DNA of 64,000 nucleotides from Sycon ciliatum. Its lineage: Eukaryota; Porifera; Calcarea; Leucosolenida; Sycettidae. Each line of letters opens with the position of its first letter. Position 1 is the first letter of the stretch. The notes beneath the pieces were generated by a model that did no database searches, was not told the DNA's origin, and saw only the letters and a program-made list of their open reading frames with translations. Location: assembly GCF_964019385.1 (NCBI RefSeq), contig NC_088647.1:16490489-16554488 (forward strand), given 5' to 3'. The position numbers and the translations under genes were made by a program. Below are positions 22,020 to 30,906 of the stretch, in pieces.

Positions 22020-22172
22020 GAGTGCAGCCACAAGGCAAGAGGTGATACAGTGCAACATGAGTTTCATGGCAAAAACCAATCATCAGACAACATAAGGAGA
22101 TTAGAAAAACGCAGGTATATGAAGGCAAGCGGAGGAGATAGAATAATTCAGTGCAGATAATAATATGATAAT

Positions 22173-22260
22173 CATTCAACACCTCCCAGAGGCAGTACGC
22201 TCTGACGTGCCTGTTGATTCTGGCACGTCAGAGCGTACTGCCTCTGGGAGGTGTTGAATG
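22173..22260. repeat. Perfect 39-bp hairpin
   Basis: 22173-22211 and 22222-22260 are exact reverse complements around a 10-nt loop (TGTTGATTCT). The arm ends (CATTCAAC) are followed by AT-rich trinucleotides. No terminal-repeat family is obvious. Confidence 0.9.
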
Positions 22261-22442
22261 ACTCTGAGTTACAACAAAAAACAGCCCTATATACTTCATT
22301 TTGTGTACCTCTTGCGTAATAATAATAATAATAATAATAATTGACCTGAAAAACGAGTACGGAAAACTCTGCAAAATTCTGCAAAATGGCACTGGGCAGT
22401 ACGCATTTGTTTTTGTTTTTTTAATAGTAAAAGCCTCTTGAA

Positions 22443-23287
22443 GGCCTCGGTCACACTACGGCAAAAATGCTGCGTCAGCGTCAGAATCATGAGCTTTTCC
22501 ATGGCAACTGACGCAACGCGGGAAGTTTGAGCGTCAGACGCTGCTGCGTCTGACGTGGGGAAATCGGCTGCGTTGCCGCTGGTGGGAGTGACGCTTGGCG
22601 GAAAAACAGTGTCTTTCAAGTAAAATTAGTTTCAAGACACTTTGCTTGAGTTGAGCAGTCATTCGATATTCGTCTGTTCAAGGTTTGTTTTGTTCCCTCT
22701 TTTTGTTCGAGATGAGTCCGTGGACCTACGAGGCCGAGGTTGCTCTGCTCCGAACCTGGCGGAAGAGCGAGGCGTTTTCTGAGAAGAAAATGATGTCGAG
22801 AAAGGACCAGTTGTTCGAGTGGGTTATCGGCCAACTGGAGCCTGTTGACTTGTGAGTGTTGTGTTGTCGTCAAGAGCCCCAAAAAGGACAACCAGTATGA
22901 CGAAGTCAGGAGAAACACAGCTGCGATGCGGACTTTTCTTGCCTGATCAATGACACTACAACTGAAAATGGCTTCAAATTCGGAAAGAAACAACAACGAT
23001 CGTGCACGCGTGGACCTAGTACCTTTCGTCTTCTTGTAATCAAAATCAATGAAAAATTCGAAAACTTTGTCCGACAATTTTTTGGTATAATAAGCAAAAG
23101 GCCGGTTTCCGTGGGAATCCGTGTCGTCATTGAGTTTTCCTGGTGGTTTTGTGACGTAGACAAATGCGTCAAGCCGCGGCAGTCATGTGCTGCAAAAAAA
23201 CAAAACACTGTGTGACCCCACGTCTCCGTCAAGTGCTGCGGCTTGACGCTGCGTCCAGCTTCAAACTGCCGTAGTGTGACCGAGGCC
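22443..23287. mobile_element. Harbinger-type element keeping a Myb-like exon
   Basis: Ends GGCCTCGGTCACACTACGGC and its complement frame about 845 bp. The flanking triplets are GAA on the left and TAA on the right, compatible with a mutated 3-bp target duplication. A 47-codon Myb/SANT-like frame lies at 22712-22855. No nuclease gene is left. The superfamily rests on the Myb frame and the short flank repeat. Confidence 0.65.
22712..22855 (+). pseudogene. Myb/SANT-like N-terminal fragment of a Harbinger accessory protein
   Basis: Begins MSPWTYEAEVALLRTWR, a W-x(8)-L-x-x-W pattern with acidic residues typical of Myb/MADF-type DNA-binding domains. It continues to VIGQLEPVDL and a stop. The stop overlaps a strong donor-like GTGAGT, so in the parent element the exon may have been spliced onward. 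Harbinger elements encode a separate Myb-like protein, which matches the element ends. Confidence 0.5.
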
Positions 23288-23412
23288 TAACGGGCGAACA
23301 AAACACAATTTGCCATGGCGGAGGATTGAAAACAAATCACATAATGATGACGTCGCATGTGATCAGACAGCAAGAGAAGCATAGCATAGTCCGCACAATC
23401 ACGGGGCAAGGC

Positions 23413-24008
23413 TCAACGGGACACCCTAGCCTCCACGACAGCCAGGGAGGCACAGCCATCCATTGGAGGCTGCCAAACTCGGCGAGCCCCACGCAGACAC
23501 ATGACACTCGAACGCAGCAGGGCGAAAGACAGCCTGCAGCGGAGGTGGGCAATTAGCACAGAATACGCCTCCCTCCCACGTAGCGACTGGAGATGTGCAA
23601 TCCGGCTCACCAGTGCAGCGGCACCCTTGCCGCATCCTCCGGTGGAAGAGAGCACAAAGGGGAGAAAAGTGGATCGCTCCACTTCTCGGACTCTCCGATC
23701 ATATCGACGCCGTTTCTCTTGCTCATGGTGCCGGTAGCAGCCAGAGAGAGAGGAGATGCGGTTCGAAGACGCATAAGGGCTGAACACCCGTACATCAATA
23801 AAAGTGCGTTCGAACCGACCCCCCCCCCCCCCCCCCAAAAAAACTCCACTGGCCACCACATCCAAACGAGCTTGATCCTCAGTTGATGCTGACCGGAGCT
23901 GAAACTGCTCCCCAGTCAGGGGTTGGAGATGTGGCTCCACTGCGACGTTGTGGGCGACGCAGCACGCATGGGGGCAGAGGGCACTTCAAGTCTTGGTAAC
24001 ACTGCAAA
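23413..24008 (-). pseudogene. Retroelement C-terminal nuclease-like domain, copy 1
   Basis: The minus strand encodes EPHLQPLTGEQF, ARLDVVASG, FIDVRVFSPYASSNR, EKRRRYDRRVREVERSTF, then LRCRLSFALLRSSVMCLRGAR. The D(x)n-[DE]-V-R pattern resembles a PD-(D/E)XK fold. I recall proteins with these blocks as common in cnidarian and sponge retroelement polyproteins; the exact family name could not be checked. A poly-G run (poly-C at 23819-23836 on the plus strand) interrupts the first nuclease strand. Related copies are at 29.17-30.52 kb and 36.0-36.3 kb. Confidence 0.55.
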
Positions 24009-24009
24009 C

Positions 24010-24042
24010 CAGGGAGTAGTACCGGTATTGTACTACTCCCTG
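24010..24042. mobile_element. 33-bp palindromic hAT-like micro-element
   Basis: CAGGGAGTAGTAC and its complement are separated by 7 bases. The exact 8-bp duplication CTGCAAAC lies on both sides (24002-24009 and 24043-24050). CAGGG ends and an nTnnnnAn 8-bp target site are hAT signatures. The whole element is therefore two terminal repeats. Three sister copies are in this window. Confidence 0.8.
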
Positions 24043-26376
24043 CTGCAAACGGTGGCAATGCCATGTGTGCAAGTGCACTCAACGAGTCATACGGTACACA
24101 CACACACATACCTAGTACCTCAGTCAAATCTCAACCGCAATGATACACCACCTTTCGGCGTGATCGACCTCCGAAAACAAGTCTGGTACCGCCTCCAGGG
24201 GATATGGTGGAGTCGCTATTCTCGTTCGTGATCATCGTTTCAGTTGTATCCAACTTCGCAACGACCTCAGTCGCCCTACCTGTGAAACAGTGTGGGTGGA
24301 GCTTAAACCTTGTTCCAGCTCCCCAAAGCCTATTATTGTCTGTAGTGCCTATCGCCCACCCTCTGCCAAAAGCACAGAGATAAATCACTTCTGTAACATG
24401 CTCACCGATGCCCTGGTCACTATCCCCATGTCCTCGTACCACGTCATACTGACTGGAGACTTCAACTGTAAGCACCAGCACTGGTGCCCAACTGACTCAA
24501 CGTCCCCCGCGTGAGCTGCGCTCTACCGCCACCTCACCTGCTTCGGACTAGAGCAGCTTGTGAATACCCCAACGCACAGAACACCTGCAGGGACCCAGTC
24601 GTGCTTAGACCTTCTCTTCGTCAACAACCCCCAGCTTGCAACGGATATTAACACGACTTGCGCTCTTGGATCCTCGGATCATCTGACCGTGTCGTGTCGG
24701 TTCGAGCTCTCACCATCGCCTGGCCAACATCTGCAGCAAGCACCACGCAAACATTTCCCTTACCGCTACCGTCATGTCCCCTCTCACTGCTGGGACTCTC
24801 TTAATTCCGATCTCTCTCATTGTGACTGGTCATTTCTACGCCCAGGCAACTCCCCAACTGTTGACGACCCAGTCGATCGATTTTCAATCGTCCTGGAACA
24901 AACCTTCCAGCACCACTGATTTTTCCACCCATTCTTGTCGGTCAAACACACGCACATCGTCTGTGACATCCAATCCACCCTGGGTGTCGACTGTCCTCGT
25001 ATCTGCAGTGAAACGTAAACGAGACCTCTTCAGTGTCAGCCGAAAATTTCCAACACCTGTCAATATGGAGGCCTACCGAGTTCAACGCAACTTTGTCAAA
25101 TATCTATCCCGTAAAACCTACCGCTCTTACATCAGCTCCCTCTCTGCAACAATCTCATCACCCAATCGTCCTTCTCTCTATCAGTTCATTCGCAACCAGC
25201 GTCCCAGTGTCTCTCGCGCCCCAATCCAGTGCTTGATTGATCCTGATGGCAACCGTCAGTCTAAGGCAAAGTCCATTGCGGACACTCTGAACAAACAGTT
25301 TGTCTCTCCCGGCCTTCCCGACGATCCGAACTGGGTTATCCCGCCCCTGCACCCAGCTCCAGAGCTGCGCGCTCCCCTTCTGGAGGTCTTTACAACAACT
25401 GGTGTGGTCCGCAAACAACTGAAACGTCTTAAGAGCTGCAAGTATCCTGGAAAAGGCGGTATTCCAAATGAAGTCCTTAAACTGCTGGTGCCTTCCTTGT
25501 CGTATCCCCTGTGCTTGCTCTTCAACTTGTCATATCGTGCAGGAGTCTTCCCATCTGCGTGGAAATCTGCTATTGTTGTCCCGATATTTAAGAAAGGACA
25601 ACGCTCCCAAGCTGTTAATTACAGGCCCATCTCCCTCCTACCAACTATATCCAAGGTCTGTGAACGCATCTTCTATGAATCTCTCTACCACCATGTCACC
25701 CCTGCCCTCTCCTCTGCACAATCCGGCTTCTGTCGTGGCGACTCAACTACTTTGCAATTGACACGCTTAATCCAGGATATTTACGGACATCGTAACCTGA
25801 AGAAGCATGTAGGTCTTGTCTTTTTTGATCTATCAAAAGCGTTCGATACAGTCTGGCATCGAGGCCTACTTGCTAAGCTTGAGTCCATTTTTCTAGTACG
25901 TGGTACAGCTCTGCAGTGGCTGTCGTCATATTTGTCGTCCCGTCATCAAACTGTCCGTGTCTCTGCTTCCTTGTCCGATCCTTTACCTGTAGTGTCTGGT
26001 GTTCCACAGGGTCCATACTGGGTCCACTCCTTTCCCTAACTTATGTGAACGATCTGCCCTCTCTAGTTCCAGACGTCAGCCTTTTTGCTGATGACACTGC
26101 ACTGTTGTGCTCTGACAGCTCTCCACCATAGCATGGATGGAAGCTTGGAAGCTGAGGCCCAACATCGCGAAGACCGAAGCAATGTTCATCAGCCCATCGC
26201 CGCCTACTCAGCCGTTGCACTTTCCAGGAGCCAATGCTAACGTTAAAATTGTTCATGAACACAAACACCTTGGTATTATATTCGACAGCCATATGTCCTG
26301 GTCCCCACAGGTCCAGTCAGTATGCAAGCGAGCTAGCTCCTCCCTTGGCATGTTGCAACCTCACTGCCACCATTTA

Positions 26377-28374
26377 GTAGTAGTAGTATTTATTCCCGTA
26401 GCTATGCAGAAGACGTTACTTCAGTAACGTCTGGCGCTAGCCAGGGTCCACACAGCTTTAATTTGGTGTTTGTTTGTGTGTTTGTTTGTGTCACGCCTGG
26501 CGCTATCCGTATCTGACGGCAAAAAAGCATAGGATGTTATAAATTTTTCAATTCTCCTTTTTTTCAGGCATATCCTGGGATTCGAACCCGCACTATCGCC
26601 CTACATGCATTCCCCCATACACTTCGCATTCATACCCATTCTTCCAAGTTGCGTTACGTTATTATCTTGCGTTTGAAAGCCCTATTTGAATATTGCGGGA
26701 AGCTGTATGTGGCCAGCTGTGTTTGATGGTACGGTACGGTACGGGAGACGGTGTCGTATTACCCTCGATCGTACCTGTCCCGTCCCTATCCCCTACCGTA
26801 CCGTGCCATCAAAGACGGCTGGCCACAATGCATATAACTCAAATAGGGCTTTCAAATGCAAGATCACAATGTGAAACAACTTGGAAGAATTAGTATGTAT
26901 GCGAAGTGCATCGGGGGATGAATGCAGGGCGCGCGATAGTGCGGGTTCGAATCCCAGGTTATGTCTTAAAAAAAAGGATTTTTTTAAAGAATTTATAACA
27001 TCCCTATGCTTTTTTTTTGTCTAGGTCATCAAGGCAAAAAAGCATAGCGTAGGGCCCTGAGCTTCCAAGCTCTCTCGTTCGCGTAGCTATGCAGAAGACG
27101 TTACTTCAGTAACGTCTGGCGCTAGCCAGGGTCCACACAGCTTTAATTTGGTGTTTGTTTGTGTGTTTGTTTGTGTCACGCCTGGCGCTATCCGTATCTG
27201 ACGGCAAAAAAGCATAGGATGTTATAAATTTTTGAATTCTATTTTTTTTCAGGCATATCCTGGGATTCGAACCCGCACTATCGCCCTACATGCATTCCCC
27301 CATACACTTCGCATTCATACCCATTCTTCCAAGTTGCTTCACGTTATTATCTTGCGTTTGAAAGCCCTATTTGAATATTGCGGGCGGCTGCATGTGGCCA
27401 GCTGTGTTTGATGGTACGGTACGGGAGACGGTGTCGTATTACCCTCGATCGTACCTATCCCCTACCGTACCGTGCCATCAAAGACGGCTGGCCACATACA
27501 GCATATTCAAATAGGGCTTTCAAATGCAAGATCACAATGTGAAACAACTTGGAAGAATTAGTATGTATGCGAAGTGTATCGGGGGATGCATGCAGGGCGC
27601 GCGATAGTGCGGGTTCGAATCCCAGGTTGTCTTAAAAAAAAGGATTTTTTTAAAGAATTTATAACATCCCTATGCTTTTTTTTTGTCTAGGTCATCAAGG
27701 CAAAAAAGCATAGCGTAGGGCCCTGAGCTTCCAAGCTCTCTCGTTTTATTTACCATCGGATGCCTCAACAGTGATACACACAACTCTTAAGAGGGCCGAT
27801 AACGGGGTAAGTGGAAAGGAAAGGAAAAGAAAAGAAAAGAAAAAACAGAAAAAATTGGAATCCAGACATCAAGCAGTACAGTAATCAAACACCAAGTCAA
27901 CTTCAAGCTTAGTACAAGAACTATCAAGATCATCGAGAAACTCAACAGATTCCAAAAAGAAGGTCAAAATACTTCTTAAACGCCACTGGGTCTTTAAAAA
28001 GATCCCTGAGTTGGTTTGCAAATGTAGAGGTACGGTGGTGTCTGCGCCACTCGGCAGGCAGTGTATTAAAGAAAATTGCGGCACGATTAGAAAAAGAATT
28101 TACTCCATCAGTTGTCCGGTGCTTAGATAATATTATGGCAATGGAAGCATTAGAGTGGCTTCTAGTTCTAAGGCCTGTTGTGATCGGTGGAAATAATTCC
28201 GTTAGGGTAGGCAGTGAGATGATGACATGATTTCTATGAATAAACTGGGCAAAGTTGAGAATTATAATAGTGTTCAAATGGATAAATCGCCAATATGGTC
28301 AATAATGGCGTGATGTCGTCCTGTGACTTAGCACCACAGGCAGCTCGCACAGCACGGCGGAACACAGTAGAGAG
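26377..28374 (-). mobile_element. 5'-truncated LINE (LINE-B) inserted in LINE-A
   Basis: The 7-bp repeat CCATTTA (26370-26376 and 28375-28381) flanks the insert. On the minus strand 28277-27942 encodes a LINE C-terminus (FSNRAAIFFNTLPAEWRRHH, FANQLRDLF). The 3' tail on the minus strand ends in (TAC)n at 26377-26386. A foldback element (26393-27746) has later split this tail. Confidence 0.7.
26393..27746. mobile_element. Tandem pair of foldback elements with tRNA-like B boxes
   Basis: Two direct copies with a 685-bp period (26397-27080 and 27082-27745) start GTAGCTATGCAGAAGACG and end CCAAGCTCTCTCGTT. Each copy folds on itself: TGGGATTCGAACCCGCACTATCG near its left is the complement of CGATAGTGCGGGTTCGAATCCCA near its right, around a GGTACGG-rich centre. 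Both arms carry the exact Pol III B-box word GGTTCGAATCC. TATTTA borders the pair (26387-26392 and 27747-27752). No transposase is present. Confidence 0.75.
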
Positions 28375-29248
28375 CCATTTAAATGACCATTGCCGAAAAT
28401 TGTTCTTTACGTCGTATATTCTACCTATATTTGATTACTGTGACACAGCGTGGTGCGGTCTGTCTCAGGCCCTTGTTCAAACTCTGGAAATACACCAGCG
28501 TCTGCTTCTAAAAATCCTGTTTTCGCAAAAATCAAACATTCTCCTCCCAACGTCTCTACGGTTTAGCTTCAGTATCTCCCCTCTTAGAGCGACACCAGCA
28601 ACATCTTTGCATCCTTGTACACAGTCATGATCTTATTAGACCTGGCTCCCAAACACTTTGCTAAGTATAACTGGTTTGTGTCCACCAGATCAACACGTCA
28701 TTCCTTCTCATTACCCCGAGCCAATACCTCCCTGTTTCTGAAATCTCCTATCTTCTCTGCGTACACTCTCTGGTCTTCCCTGCCAACTAGCCTTAAAGCA
28801 TGCACAGACATTAAGGAGTTCAAGCTTCAGCTTCTTCGTCCTAAATAATCTCACCATTTTCGTCATGCCTCCCCTTGCAGTACTCTCTTTGTTTCTCTCG
28901 TTATTATTCAGTTCGCCGAGGTTGGCTACCACCCGACTTCTCATATATATTGCATATTGGCAGTCTTCTGACGAGCCAGGAGATGTTGAATTAATAATAA
29001 TAATAATAATAATCGAAACACCTAAAAGTACAAGTGGGTGAAAACTTGAAAAGAAGGTGCCCAAAATTGTCCCGAAGTACCGAGTGACGTCACGCCGGAC
29101 TTGACCTCCACGCGTACATTCGTCGTCAAAAACGAAGTCCAGCCCGTGTGCTGGTCGATCGAGCTAGCTAGCTGTTATAAGCGGATTGCCGGGCTCCTGT
29201 CCGACAAGACGAAGGAGCCGTACAACCGTGTAATGGCGTGGATTCGCT

Positions 29249-30392
29249 TAGGCCTCGGCGGGTAATGCTAGCATTGTAACTGGCATTACGAGCATCGTTT
29301 TGAGAACTAGCAATGCTCCAGCATTGTACCCGGATTTGGAGCCAAAACAAGCATTAGCGCCCAAAAGCGTCATTTTCTCACTTCATGAGTGTGCATTACT
29401 ATACTGAATAAAACAGGAGCTCTACAATGTAACGTACACACTGTACTTTGTACCAGCGGCTTTTGGCAGTTTTGCTTAAACTTTAGCCTGCGACTTCGCA
29501 ACAATGCGTCTCTTGTTGCGAATCTTAGTGGCAACTGCTATATTCGTACCACGTTGATGCCATCATGGGAAACGGAAAGAAACCTTGTCTTTCCTATTCA
29601 CAGAGTCATGCAGTGCTGGCTTGCTTGCACCATGAGTACATCAAATGGAAATGTGTTGGAAGTCTCTGATTCTTCGGAGGAAGAGAGTGAGGAAGATGAG
29701 TACGAGACAGAGGAGGATAATAAGGAAAACGAGAACGAGGCAGAGGTGGAGGATGAGCCCGATGAGGCATGCGCACGACTGCCCAAAGCCAAAGGAGCAA
29801 GCATAACTGTTATCGAGGGTTAGTAACATTCCTACTATTGTGACAGTGTGTTCACTGGGTGCCAGTATTATGCCCCATTGTGTTGCTAATGGATTGCTGC
29901 AATGAATCACCAAGTCTTGGTGTCTGGACTGATTACCTATACTCATGCACTAGTTGCCCACTGTGCTGATTGACTCATTCCACGAAGTGATACGTTGACT
30001 TATATTGTACTTTTTCATACCACACAATATACTAAATTTCCAAAATAGCATTCCGTATGCACCCTCAAAGTACTTTGAAGACTGTCGACGTAGGGTTCTG
30101 ATTTACTGTTATTCACTGCTAGTTCATGATAGCAACTTCAGTTCCACATCATTTTGAAATAGCATCACCATAATATTATACTCTACTTTCAAAGTACTAG
30201 GTACTTCCAATAGCAGTATTCCGTGCAGTGTGACTTAACGTATGACACAATGCCATATGAGTGGTTCACATTGCCTTTTCAACTAGCATTACAAGTCCAA
30301 ATTAGCATTCTAACGAGCATTATATGACCGAATAACTAGCAATGCTAAAAGCATTTTGAGCTGAAATAACTGGCATTACCCGCCGAGGCCTA
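29249..30392. mobile_element. hAT-type element (TAGGCC family), copy 3
   Basis: 1,144 bp with ends TAGGCCTCGGCGGGTAATGC and its complement, and the exact 8-bp duplication GATTCGCT at 29241-29248 and 30393-30400. It is the longest family member here and encloses an acidic open frame (29632-29823). Confidence 0.9.
29632..29823 (+). CDS. Acidic open frame inside a hAT-type element
   Basis: The 63-codon frame starts MSTSNGNVLEVSDSSEE, continues with a strongly Glu-rich stretch and ends KAKGASITVIEG. An upstream in-frame extension to 29389 is possible. A weak donor-like GGTTAGT overlaps the stop, so it may be a first exon. It could be the N-terminal tail of a lost transposase or a captured host exon; I do not recognise it. 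Confidence 0.35.
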   Translation: MSTSNGNVLEVSDSSEEESEEDEYETEEDNKENENEAEVEDEPDEACARLPKAKGASITVIEG

Positions 30393-30524
30393 GATTCGCT
30401 GCCGACTTGGCTTTGCTCTGGTTCGCTCCAGCATGGTTTGTTTGCGTGGTGCTCGGCGACGCCCCATGCGCGTCAGCGATGTGGCGGATGCATCTGCTAC
30501 CTTGGCCGTTGCCGAGGCCCGCTG

Positions 30525-30707
30525 TGTAACAGGTTTAATCAAACTTGAAAAGTAAGAGGCCTGGTTGAGCGTGCCTCGACCAGTTATATGCAAAATGTGA
30601 TAGTATACATGTGGCAATGGCGCCAATGAAGGTGCTAATAGACAGGCGTAAGACGCATGAGGTGCGAGGGAGTGTAAAGTTATAGAGAACAGGGGAAAAC
30701 TGTTACA
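30525..30707 (-). repeat. Gypsy-2 3' LTR
   Basis: 183 bp, short for a Gypsy LTR. It appears identical to 35422-35604. Confidence 0.95.
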
Positions 30708-30906
30708 TCATCCCCCTCCTATGGAGAGGAAGGAGCTTATAACCCAAATGCTCAAGTGGAATAGAGTACAATAAACGCAAACACGTGCGAGACGAAAAAA
30801 GGCTTCGCACTGAAGTAACACAATAAGACGACTGAAACTCCATGCAAATAAAGTGTAATAAGCTCAACAAATGTGTAAGGTGAAACTAGAAGTTCAACTG
30901 CAAAAC

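Larger units (their letters stand above)
24120..29014 (+). pseudogene. APE-type LINE (LINE-A), broken by a nested LINE
   Basis: The order is: endonuclease (GYGGVAILVRDHRFSC near 24.2 kb, VCSAYRPPS, VILTGDFNCKHQHW, LGSSDHLTVSCRF); a linker; then reverse transcriptase from 24774 (VPIFKKGQRSQAVNYRPISL, QSGFCRGDST, VFFDLSKAFDTVWH, SGVPQGP, then FADDTALLCSD after a frame break at about 26020). The thumb stops at LQPHCHHL (26376) and resumes at 28382 with HCRKLFFTSY and FDYCDTAWCGL. The last exon-like tail ends FKLQLLRPK at 28848. A 3' tail of (AAT)n ends near 29014. Stops in the endonuclease, a frame break before the catalytic FADD and the 2-kb insertion make it inactive. The clade is CR1/Jockey-like by its C-terminal motif only. 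Confidence 0.85.
29175..30524 (+). pseudogene. Retroelement C-terminal domain, copy 2, split by hAT and Gypsy insertions
   Basis: Before 29248 the frame reads YKRIAGLLSDKTKEPYNRVM. After the hAT-type element (29249-30392) it resumes with CRLGFALVRSSMVCLRGARR and runs to 30524. The last residues and the stop (TAA at 35617-35619) lie beyond the Gypsy-2 element that ends at 35604. Removing both insertions with one copy of each target duplication leaves one continuous frame, which confirms the order of events. Confidence 0.7.

Noticed and set aside
26570..27630. tRNA genes from the GGTTCGAATCC words
   Set aside because: Only the T-arm/B-box part is present; no acceptor or anticodon arms could be drawn.
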